Assembly (NCBI GenBank): GCA_030533445.1
Contig: CM060070.1
Coordinates: forward strand, 47,204,385 to 47,268,384
Direction of reading: 5' to 3'
Length of the DNA: 64,000 nucleotides
Source of the DNA: Cyprinodon diabolis
Lineage: Eukaryota; Chordata; Actinopteri; Cyprinodontiformes; Cyprinodontidae
Positions 11,301 to 23,300 of the stretch are shown one piece after another. A program made the position numbers and the translations under genes. Numbering within the stretch: position 1 is the stretch's first letter; every line of letters starts with the position of its first letter. The notes under the pieces were generated by a model. It searched no databases. It saw nothing but the letters and a program-made list of their open reading frames with translations, and was not told where the DNA came from.

Positions 11301-14300
11301 GGAATCTGTTCCACTGGATCATGCCACGCAAGGCCTGGTTGATGCATCTCTGCAGGCCTTTGCTCTTATGACGAGGGAACTTGGACGCACACTCTCCACA
11401 CTGGTTCACGCTCGCCGCCAGGTCTGGTTGGCGCAGTCACCACTAACTGAGCCTTGTAGGAGGACCCTCCGGGCCCTGCCTGTGGTCCCGGGGGAGCTTT
11501 TTGGTTCTGCGGCACTGGACGCCTTGGACCGTACAGCTCAGGCCTCTAGAACGAGGCAACAGCTGGCAGGGCTTCACAGACGTGATCGCCAGCCAGTCAG
11601 CACCTGGGCAGCTGCGGGTCCTTCACGGGGGTCCTCAGGGCCTTCTCCTTCTTCCACTGAGCCCCAGGGTCTGTTACCAGTTCGGAGATCGGTCCAGAGA
11701 CCTGAGAAACAGAGCTCGAGACCAGGCTGGGACAAGGTCCTTTCATCCCTTTCGGGCCGCGCAGTCTGGCCGGCGTCCTCTCTGGCCTTCGAAGGGCCGG
11801 GGGGCCCGCAGATGATGCCTTAGGTCCGGCGGTCGGTTATTTTCCCCCGGGACAGCTCAGCTTCTGGGCTGCCCACACCCCGGACTTGTGGGTGTTGTCC
11901 ACCCTGTCCCGGGGGTACCGTCTTCAATTCCGCCGCCGGCCACCTATCCCTGGCCGGGTCAGGATGACTGTGATCCACGACCCGGTGAAGGCACAGGCAC
12001 TGAACCAAGAAATCTGCACCTTGCTGGCCAAGGGTGCTATAGTGCCTGTGGACCCCATGCTGGATCCAGGGGGCTTTTATTCCATGTATTTTCTGGTCCC
12101 GAAGAAGACCGGGGGCCTGCGTCCAGTCTTGGACCTCAGAGGCCTGAATGTGTACTTGAAGGCCATGCCCTTTCATATGCTGACCACCAAGGAAGTGTTG
12201 CAGGCGATTTCCCCGGGCGATTGGTTCACTTCCATAGATCTCAGGGATGCTTATTTTCACGTTCCGATCGCTCCGCCCCATTGGCGGTTTCTTCGTTTTG
12301 CTTTTCAAGGGAGGCATTTCCAGTTCAGGGTCCTCCCGTTCGGACTTTCACTGTCTCCCAGGGTGTTTACCCGATGTGTTGCAGCGGCCCTCTCTCCTCT
12401 GCAGGCACAGGGATTGAGGATCCTCCCATATCTGGACGACTGGCTCATTTGTGCCACGACGTGGGACCAGGCGGTTCGAGATACTCGGTTAGTGCTCCAT
12501 CATGTGGGATGCTTGGGCTTGCAGGTGAACATGGAGAAAAGCAGTCTGACTCCCTCACAGGAGACTGTCTTCCTGGGCATTGCCATGGATTCCATCTCAA
12601 TGACTGCTTGCCCGTCACCCCAGCGGGTGGACAGTATATTGAGCGTGCTCCCGGAATTCAGGCGCGGCGTGGCACTGCCTCTTGTGCGGTATCTTCGACT
12701 CTTGGGCATGCTTACAGCTGCGTCCGCCGTAGTGCCCTTGGGGCTGCTGTCATTGCGGCCCCTCCAGATGTGGTTGAACAGCTTGAATCTGGATCCCACA
12801 CGGAACACTCATCGTCTCCGAAGACTTCGGGTGGGGCCTCAGTGTCTTCAGTCTCTGTCCCAATGGAGGGTGAGGTTGTTTATGACCACAGGGGTCCCGC
12901 TCGGTTCCCTCCCGTGTCGTCTGGAAGTTGTGTTTACAGATGCATCCTCCACGGGCTGGGGTGCAACCTGGCGGGGTCAAATGGCACAGGGGACATGGTC
13001 CCAGCGGCAGAGCAGGGAACACATCAATGTCCTGGAGTTACAGGCTGTACTTCTGGCTCTTCAGAGCTTTCTTCCAGGCTTGCGGGGGAAGCACGTGCTG
13101 GTGAGGTCAGACAACACCACAGGGGTCTTTCACATCAACCAACAGGGGGGAACGAGGTCAAGGAAACTGTTGTGCTTGACTCAATGGCTTCTGACCTGGG
13201 CAGCTCCACGCATAGCCGGCCTCAGAGCAGCCTACACCAGGGCCGGAGAACGTGCCAGCAGATTTTCAACCCGTCAGAAGCCGCTTCCGGGGGAGTGGAA
13301 GCTTCACCGAGAGGTGGTGGAGTGCATCTGGAAGGTCTTTGGCAGGGCGGACGTGGACCTCTTTGCCTCAAGGGACGCATTTCACTGTCCCCTTTGGTTC
13401 TCATTGGACAACAGCAGCCCTCTGGGCCACGATGCTCTGGCACACGACTAGCCCCGGACCCTCCTTTATGCCTTTCCGCCATTCAGCCTACTTTTTCAGA
13501 CTCTCCTCAGGGTACGTCAGGAGAGGCACAGGGTTCTGCTGGTGGCCCCCTACTGGCCAGCGAGGACTTGGTTTCCTCTACTGTGCGAGCTCAGCTCCGG
13601 CTCGCCAATGCGTCTCCCCTCCAGGAGTGATCTTCTTTCCCAGATGGGGGGTCAGATTTTGCACCCCGAACCGGACCGGCTCCAGCTCTGGATTTGGCCC
13701 CTGCAAGGCCAGGGTCCACTTTCTCAGGATAAAATGGGTCCATAGGGCATACAATGGCTAATGCATGGGCGCCGTCCACGCGAGCTGTCTATGCTAACAA
13801 CTGGACGGTCTTTGCGACCTGGTGCCGTGATAGAGGGCAGGACCCGGTGCAGTGTTCAGTTTCTGACATACTGACCTTCCTGCAGGCATTACTGGATCAA
13901 GGACGGTCTCCATCTACCTTAAAGGTGTATGTGGCTGCCATTTCCTGTTGGCATGTTGGGCTGAATGGTTGTTCTGTGGGCCGAGACAAGGATGTTGTAC
14001 TGTTTTTAAGAGGTGCTCGGCGTTTGCACCCGCCCAACCGCCCTGTGGCACCGGCGTGGGACCTTTCTCTTGTGCTTGAGGCTCTTCGGTCCCTCCCATT
14101 TGAGCCGCTGGCGTCGGCAGACCTCAAATGGCTCTCACTGAAGACTGTGTTCCTTTTAGCTATGGTTTCCGCAAAACGTGTGGGGGAATTACAGGCTCTT
14201 TCGATAGCCGAACCCTGCTGCCGGTGGAATCCTGATGGCTCAGGCGTTACACTGTGGTCTGACGTAGCATTTATTCCTAAGGTATCACTGCCAGCAGGCA

Positions 14301-17300
14301 GTACCCAGCCGCTCCATCTTGCCCGGTTTGACTCCGGAAGCCCCTCTGAACCACTGTGTCCTGTTCGTGCCCTTGAGACATATATCAATGCCACGGCATC
14401 CTTCCGAAAGACAAATAGCCTTTTTGTTTGCTACGCTGGCTCACGGAAGGGTCAGGCACTTTCTAAGCAGCGACTTGCACACTGGGTTGTGGATTTGATC
14501 TCCAAGGCTTATGCCTTGCAGGACCGGCCACTGCCGGCAGGAGTGAAATGCCACTCTACAAGGGGCATGTCGACGTCGTTTGCTGCTATGACTGGGGTGC
14601 CATTGGATGTTATATGCCGTGCGGCCTCCTGGAAATCACCTAGTACCTTTACTCGGTTCTAGAGGGTGAATGTGGCTGCGCCCCATCCACTTCAAGGAAT
14701 CCTGGAGCAGCATGCCTCTACATCACATTAGCTGGGTGGTGTAGTCGTTGTTCCTTGAATGTTGCTGATTCCGCGTGACCTTGTTGATATGAGTCATCCA
14801 GTGCTTGAAGCACCGCCTCTGGCGGTCAGTAGGGATGAAATAGAACGAAAGTTACTACCGTAACTACGGTTCTATGAATCCCGGATGACCGCCAGAGTGC
14901 TTGGTCCCTCGGAATCTCTGCTTTCGCGAGAAGATTGAGGGATTGATTGCCGGGTGCCACGTGACTATATAGAGTCACGTGGGTCCCCGGCAGGTCACAG
15001 CTGACTTTGTTGTCATTAGTACTCGACCTGCGCATGCGCAAGAATGATCATTCAGTGCTTGAAGCACCGCCTCTGGCGGTCATCCGGGATTCATAGAACC
15101 GTAGTTACGGTAGTAACTTTCGTTCTCTACATAGTGCAAACAGCTGGCAGGTGACCCCCACACGAGAAAACACAAACAGGAAATATTACCCGTTTTCACT
15201 TTAAAACCACGGCGTGTTAGGGCCAGGCAAAAAAAATATAAATAAAGTCGTAATATTACGAGAAAAAGGTCGTAAAATTATGAGAATAAAGTCGTAATAT
15301 TACGAGAAAAAAGTTATAATATTACAACACCACAGTTGTAACATTACAGAAATGAAGGTTTGTCGAGGATCATGTGAAGTTTCACAAATAAAAAATCATC
15401 AAACTGGGAAGGATGTCAAAGTGGACTCTGGTTGCTGATTGGTGGAGCTGGTTGGCCGTCATCTGCTGGGCGGAGCTCCAAGCTTTCTTTCTGAAACGGA
15501 TTGTTCTCCTTATTTTTTTTAATTTATTCTCTATAATCTCTATCTATTATGACTTTATTCTTGTAATATTACAACTTTATACTTGAAATAAAAAATCTCT
15601 AGCCTGGCCCTAATACTTAGTCGTAGAAACAAAAATGGTGCCATTTCAGAAAGCTCATTGTGCTCCCCACATGTAGTCTTTCTGCTGTTCCTCTTTCAGA
15701 GATGAAATCAGGGAGCGATCAGGTAGCAGCAGCTGTTGGCGATCCAGCTGAGGACTAGCTGATGCAGCGACACACAGAGTGGCATCATGGGAAATATTGG
15801 AACCGTTGCAGAGGGAGAGCTGCTGGGTGGGAGGAGGGAGGGTCCTAGTGGTCTGGACTCCACTCATATTGACCCACCTGGAGGAGCCACAGGTTCTGGT
15901 TCCTGTTCTCCCACCTTAAGAGCTTCTCTGCTGGCTCTGGTTCAGCATTGGTCCAAATGTATTCATACCCTCCAGTAGCTGACCTGCTTTTTGTGGTTTT
16001 CTGGGTTAAGTTATTGAACAGCTGGTAGCCGGTAAAGTTAAAGGTGACAGACTGACCGGTGTGGCAGGAAATGTTTCACCAACATACTCAGACTTTTCTA
16101 CTCGCTGACTTTTTAGTTTCACATTGATTTAACCATAAAACTTGTCTAAAATAATAAGCTGAGATCTGCTGCTCCCATCTCCTCCTGAGGATACCCCTCT
16201 GTTGCCGTGGGGACGCCCTCCCCCCCATTCCCTGATGCTGCGTCCCACAGGTCCAGATAAAGCCTGTTAGAACTGGAACGGATCCGCTGGTTAATGGGGT
16301 GTCGTGTTTTCAGGAGCCTCTCTGGCTGAGGTGAAAGAAAGCAGGGACAGCCCCAGGCAGCGCAGCGGCTCACGGGCCTTCAAGGTCGGCCCTTCTCCCA
16401 TCAGCCTGACCCAGCCTGCCGGGAGCAACCCGCTGGCCGGTACCGGCACCTCAGAGTCCACCACGCCCACCGGTAAAAGCACCCGCCGCAGCTTCTGGGA
16501 CATACTGGTGAGTTCTGTTAGGTTCTGTCAGCAGAAACCTCCTCCGTCGATAGATAATCGGTTCTGGGAGCGACTAGTCCGGCCTGCCTGTGAGCAGAAC
16601 CATCTGCGTCTCCCTTCAGAGCAAACCCGACTCGGCAGAACTTGGCATCCCCAAGACCACGGATGACATCATCCAAGAGAAAGTGGAGGAGGGGCGGGCG
16701 GCGCGGCGCAGACACAAGACGGAGAACGTGAAGCAGCAGTGGAGTCAGGAGAGGGCGGCGGAGCTGGAGCAGGCTCAGAGGTGAGTAGTCCTGGTGGAAC
16801 CGGGCCGCCGCAGAACCTCAGAGTCCTCTGAGCCTCAGCTGCCGCTGTGTTCTGGTTCCTCAGGAGGCAGCTGCAGGAGGGCGACACCGGCACCCTACAC
16901 CCCGTCTACCAGGACTGCTGCCAGGCATGGATCAGCTTCATGGCCAAACTTGGTGAGTTTCTGTGGGTCTGCAGAACCGGTACTTTACCCTCCTTCCTTC
17001 ACTTAGCCCTCCTCTTCCTCTTCCTCTTCCTCCTCTCCATCACTGGCTCCAAGGCTGCCCCTCCATCCAGCAGTGCACGGCCGGCATTGCCTCCAACTTC
17101 CTGCTGCCCTCCATCCTGACGGAGATCTCCAACCTGGTCAGCTCTCTGGCCGCTGATACCACGGTGAAATCCTTTGAGAGGACCAGGTGAGCAAAGGCTC
17201 CAGTAGAATTCCCAGGTTTTGAGGGTTCTGGTGGAGTCCAAATGGTTTCTGACTCTTCGTACCGGGGCCTGGGTAGGTGCTGGTGGTCAGAGAGGGTGGG

Positions 17301-20300
17301 AATGAGGGGCTTTAGGGAGGTTCTGGTGTGAAGCTCTGTGATTGGACGGCTGCTAGTGGTCCGTCTCTGACCTCGTCTCTCTGGTGTCTTTTGAAGCTCT
17401 CCCTCTGGAGATGTGTTCGTCCCCGTCCTCCTGGTCCAGCAGCTCAGCCACCCTCCAGACGCCAAACTGAGCTTCATTCTCATTGGACGAAACTTCCACC
17501 AGTGGCACTGCTGCACAGAGCCAGGTGAGCTCTGCAGCCGGCTCTCCTTGGGGGGCCGTCCACTGCAGGGCCCCTCTGGGGGGAGGGGTTAACTGAAAAA
17601 AAGGAAACTGAGCAGAAAATGTTTAATTTCCAGTTTCAAACTGATGTCTCTCAGTTTGGGGGCGGGGCTTCCATGACGACCGTTCAGGGGCAAGTATTCC
17701 CTGGTTTTGCATTCAGGTTGCGAGGAAATAGGGATGTGGAAAAGCTGCAGCAGTCGGTCTGACGTTCCTCTGGAAAAGCTGCAGCACCTAAGCTGTCAGT
17801 CACCATTCCTGCTCATCTAAGCCCCGCCCACACATTGCGGGGCAACAGTTGGAACCTTGCAGTGAAAACTGGAACCTGAAAAGTAGTTTGAATGATAGCT
17901 TAGATGTTCGGTGTCCACCCAGATGTTTTGAGCAAAGGATCTGTCTCCAGTCTAACTTCCTACCTCATGAATGCAGATGTTTGTGCTGCTTGGAGGCGCA
18001 GGGAGCCTCTCTGATGCTGTTTGTGTTTCTCTGTCCATGCCAGCTGTCTAACTCCCTGCTGTTATTTTGCAAACATGAGCTTCCATCCGTTTGTGTCCAG
18101 CTGTGTTTCACTGTCCTCTTGCCTTGCTGTTTGTCCCTCCTCTGTTTGGCTGCAGACGACAGTTCAGATGAGGAAAACTGCGCAGGGCTAAATAGGTTCA
18201 CACGTAAGTTTGGCTCCTAGCTACCTATTCTGTTTTCTTAGATTAATGCTGCTAATTTCAGCCCAAACCAAACTCTAGTTCCAGTGGAGGCAGGAAATGT
18301 CAGAGGCCAGTGGTGGTTCCGGTACAGGCACCAACGGCAGGGTCCTGGATCTGGTTCCTGCTCTTATCCAGCGCCTCCCAGGAAGCATCCTTCCTACAGG
18401 AAGCAGGAAGTGGTTGGTTCAGAGCAGGAACCAGCCTCTGGTCACTGACCACTGGATCCGTCTGCGTTGTTTCTCACTGTGCTTCCTGTCTCTGCCACCC
18501 AGCTCTGAAAGGCTTCCAGCGATTCGAGGCCCCGGAGCAGAGCGACTCCCTCAGTCCTAGCCAGGCCGAGGCAGGACAGGCCCCCAGGCAGAGGTTCCTG
18601 TTCATCAGCATCCAGGACAAAAGGGTACGGTGGAGGACCACTGGCAGAGGGACATCTGCATCTCCCAGATGTTCACCATGCAGATGTGTCTCTCCGTCAG
18701 GTGACTCTGTTCAGCTATAACTGGTCCGTGGATCTAGGCGCCGCCCTGAACCGCGACTTGGTGCGTCTGGTGAAGTGGCAGAACGCCAGGGCTCACGTTG
18801 TCCACTGCCTGTTCAACCAGAAGATGGGCCTCTTCCATCACTTCTGCTTCTCCGACGCACCGCTGCATGAACTGGACTCCAAGCTGGTAGGTGGACGAAC
18901 CAGTGGCCTTACTGGGACGAGGGTCATCAGCCTGTTCTGGTCCCAGTAGAATATGTTTAATACCAGGACGCCATGTTGGATCAGAAACATAAACAGAAAT
19001 CACTTCCATGTTTTTCTTGCTCTAAACATAGAAATGTAGGAAGTAGATTGTGTTGCCGCCCGGATGCTAGTTCCTGTTAGCGTCCCTCTCCTCATTCTAT
19101 CCCAGCCAGCCTGTTGCTGAGCATCAGGAGGTGGTGCTGGAACTTTGTTCTGGTTCTGCTGTTAGAAGCTGATAAACAGCCTGGTTCTGGTCGTCCTCAT
19201 CTAGACGTTCCCTCAGCTGCTGAACAGTGTTGTTTCTGACAGCATCTTAGATTTAGTCTCAGTTTTCATCTTCAGGACAAAAACTGTTATTAGTTTTAGT
19301 CGCATTTTAGTCTTTACGATATGTAATAGTTTTACTCAGGTTTTAGTCGACTGAAACTCTAAAAGGTTTTAGTGTAGTTTATGTTGCAAAACCTTTTACA
19401 ATTTAGAATAACAACCAGATTCTATACCAGACTGACAGCTCTAGACAAGATGCTACAATAGCTGGGTATAGAATGCTTCCGTGCAGATCATCATTGCTGT
19501 GATTTAAATAAACTATTTTATGAGTTAATGCCCTGCGTTATAAAAAAGTGTCTCAGAGAAGCTGTGAAAATAGCAGATCTAGTTCAACACATCATATTGG
19601 TTAATATAGCAAACAGACAAAATGTCCAATAAAGGAAAACAAACACTTCCTGGTCTACTATGAATTATGCTCCCACCGACTTCCAACATGGACCAGAACC
19701 TCCAACATGGACCAGAACCTCCAACATGGACCAGAACCAACAACATGGACCAGAACCTCCAACATGGACCAGAGCTTCCAACATACTGGACACACTCCAA
19801 CAGAACCTCTACAGAACCCGTCTGCTTTGAAAACAGCAGCCCCCTTTCTAAAGATCGGCACATTGGTTCTGATCTCTGCTGTGATGCATTTACTGTCTGC
19901 AACAAACAGTGGGAAATTTAACCGACTGGAACAGAAGGACAGAACCGGCCCAGAGACTCCAGAAGATGGAGGTACTGAACAGAACAGCTCCCAGAAAAAA
20001 TCCAGTTGGGGTTCTGTCGCTTGGCAGCGCTTCATGGCTGATGAGGACAATTGGAGCAGCAGCAGATTAGCCTGGACAGAGCTTCATCTGTTGGGGGCGG
20101 GGCCTGTCCTTCAGCCTGGGGCCGCCCTGTTCTGTCACATCCACTCAGCTGCTCTTTCTGAACCGATTTTCCTCCAAAGAGCCTCAGAACAGAATCACAT
20201 CAAACACCTCAGAGATGGTAGATCAGCCTCAGCCAGATGGAAACCCTAAACATTTGTTTTCTGTCTGTAAATCAGAGACCACTAAAGGGGGCGGGGCTCA

Positions 20301-23300
20301 GTATGAATCTCCACCAGATTGAACATTCGGACATACTGAGGTCCATTAAAATAGAAAGCATGGAGCTATGCAGCTGAATCCGAACAGTAGAAAACTACAA
20401 CATAGAAAGCACCACCATACAGGATTTAAACACTTAAGGCAGTCGGTCTTTTATTGGAGGAAAATAATTAGATGAACAGATTAGAGATGTAGATCAGCTG
20501 ATCTATTTAGTTTTTACTCTATTAAAATGTAAACAGTTAAACTTTCCAGTTCCTCCAATTAAACAGCAGCCTGGATGTTTGAAACCACTCTAGAAGATGA
20601 AAAAGCTAAATGATGAGAAAGAGTTTTCTTAGATGTGTGATGGTCACTGTAATAAAGAGGCTGCAGTTAAACAAGTTTCCTAATGTTCTGTGATTTATTC
20701 AATCTTTATTCACATAAAATGACAAAAATTTTATCCTAATTACTTATTCTTTTCAAATGATGCAGCTTAAAGCAACAGGATTTTTAAAGTTTCAGGAACT
20801 GATGATAATGGTTCTTCTGCATGGAACGTTCAGAAAGCCTCCGTAGAACCTTCAGGTCCTGTGATTGGCAGGCATCAGCGGCTGGCACCGCCTCCAATCA
20901 CCTCCAGAGGGCGCTGCCAGGAGGGATTGTGCTGATGGAGCTGGCCTTTCATCAACAACCAGCGAGGACGTTCACCCAGAAACACGACAAACACTCGCTG
21001 AGCGCAACACTAGACGTCTACCACCCCCCCAATAAAGCACAGGAGAAACTGAGAGGACCAGTACCAGGACCAGTAACAGGACCAGGACTAGCAGCAGTAA
21101 CAGAGCCAGGACCAGTAACAGGACCAAAACCAAGACCAGGAATAGTAACAGGATCAGAACCAGGACCAGTAACAGAACCAGTACCAGTAACAGGACAAAA
21201 AAACCAAGACCAGGAATAGTAACAGGATCAGAACCAGGACCAGTAACAGGATCAGAACCAAGACCAGTAACATGATCAGAACCAGGACCAGTAACAGGAC
21301 CAGTAACAGAACCAGGACCAGTAACAGGACCAAAACCAAGACCAGGAATAGTAACAGGATCAGAACCAGGACCAGTAACATGATCAGAACCAGGACCAGT
21401 AACAGGACCAGTAACAGAACCAGGACCAGCAGCAGGTCCAGTAACAGGACCAAGACTAGGACCAGTAACAGAACCAGGACCAGTAATGAAACCAGGACAA
21501 GTTACAGAACCAGGACCAGTAACAGCACCAGGACTAGGACCAGTAACAAAACCAGGACCAGTAGCAGGACCAAAACCAGGACCAGTAACAGGACCAGTAG
21601 CAGGAACAAAAGCAGGACCAGTAACAGAACCAGGACCAGTAACAGGACCGGGACTAGGACCGGTAACAGAAGCAGGACCAGTAACAGGACCAAAACCAAG
21701 ACCAGTAACAGGACCAGTAGCAGGAACAAAAGCAGGACCAGTAACAGAACCAGGACCAGTAACAGGACCGTGATTAGGACCAGTAGCAGTACCAGAACCA
21801 GTAGCAGCTTCAGATTCTGCTACTTTTAAAGCTACTTCTGTCCTGCTGATGGAAACATCTGCCCACAGTCTGTTCATCTCAGACCTTCCTCAGAAGCTCC
21901 AGGTTGGTAAGGTCATCTGACCGGTTTGTTCTTCTCTACCTGTTCTCCAGGATCCAAACCCGTTCCTGGGCCCCTCCATGGAGCCCGACGCCCTGCTGCG
22001 GAGCGCCGTGGCCCCATCCCCCAGCAAGGAGCAGGGGAGGCTGGGCGGTTCTGGCCGCAGTCTGGCTCCGCTCCATTTCCCCTCAGAGCTGCTGCCCTTC
22101 GACGAGGCTCTGAGGGACGTCTGCACCATCAGGCCCCTGATGGAAGGAGACGCTGTGCTACGACACGGGAACCAGCTTCTGGAGATCAAGGCTGCCGAGC
22201 GCAGAGGTAAGCCGCCTCTGCAGGAACATGGGCGCTCCTGGTTCTGGATGGGGTTCTGAAGCGTCTGTGCGGGTTCCTTCAGAGATGGAGAAGCAGATGA
22301 AGATAGAAAACCTGTTTGTGACGTGGCAGCAGAGGTCGGCCCAATCTAACATGCCCATATCTGTGAGTATCCCAGCTGGACGTAGCAGAACCAACCTGCA
22401 CCTGATGAAGGCTGGTGTCACATCTGAACGGGTCGGTCCAGGAACCCGAGCCGGCTCCAGTTAGTTCAGCTGGTTCCTCTGTTTGGTTCTGTTGGCTCTG
22501 TAAAGTTGTGTTCTGTCCTTCAGGGGACCGACCTGGACACTCTGAAGCAGTCCTCCAGGCTGGTCCACTACTGTGCCACCCCGCTTCTGTTTGACCCGGG
22601 CTTCAGGAAGCAGATCCAGGAGGAACCGGGCTTTGAGCCCGTGGTGAAGGTTAGTCCTCCCTCTGCTATGCAGGCCTGACATTTCAGAACCTTCATCTGG
22701 TTCTGGGTCCGTTTGCCGTCTGGACCTCAGTTGCTTTAGATCAGATTAGCTTCACTGAGGTGGTTAGCGGCTGCAGAACAAACCCAGGCCGTTCCTCCTC
22801 AACCCTCCGTTCCCATCCATTCCCAGAAACGCCATCGTTCCAGCGACTCCACTGCGTCGGGCCGAGATCGGAGCTGCAGCACGGATTCGGCCGACATGCT
22901 TCCCAGCCGGCTGAAGGAGGAGCCGTGGCTGCTGGAGATCTCCAACACCTTCCTTCAGCAGTACGTCCAGTACCTGCAGAGCATGGGCTTCATCCTGGTC
23001 CAAGTCCGGCCTCCATCTCCTGCTCGCAGGTCTGTGCTTCTGGATTCCTCTGTCGGTGGGGAGGTGTTACCGGCTGGTCTTGTTGGGTACCGTAGATTAA
23101 CCTCAGGCTGTCCCTCCATCCCTCTGCTAGCGTTGCCAGGGCGCGCGCCGCACTGCTCAGCTCCATGTCGCTGGAGGGAAGGATGTCTTTCTCCTATGTG
23201 AAGCAGAAGAGTGAGGATAACCCTAAGGTAATAACTCATCATTTTAATATTTGAAGATGGTTCTGGTACCGGGTGGGAGGGTGACAGCAGGCAGCACGCC

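Larger units (their letters stand above)
9494..15126 (+). mobile_element. DIRS1-like tyrosine-recombinase retrotransposon, near full length
   Basis: A 5.6 kb element sits in a szt2 intron in the same orientation as the gene. It has the DIRS1 plan: inverted terminal repeats, a gag-like frame, a reverse transcriptase/RNase H frame, a tyrosine recombinase frame, and an internal complementary region made of the complements of the two element ends joined back to back (14800-14897). There is no DDE integrase and no target duplication beyond a shared GTTCT at both ends, as expected for recombinase-driven insertion through a circle. The RT/RH and recombinase frames each have one in-frame TAG, so this copy is probably dead but young. 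Confidence 0.92.

Noticed and set aside
11888..13630. A 580-codon open frame overlapping the DIRS polymerase
   Set aside because: It is in another frame from the RT and RNase H motifs and shows no domain; a G+C-rich shadow.
15690..15780. Possible extra szt2 exon after a TTTCAG acceptor
   Set aside because: It has no convincing donor or SZT2-like sequence, and the exons at 8880 and 16314 already join in phase.
20821..21877. Open frames over the 12-bp repeat ([14 protein letters not shown] on minus, [13 protein letters not shown] on plus)
   Set aside because: Artefact of the 12-bp minisatellite. The reading also crosses a stray exon copy with no donor.
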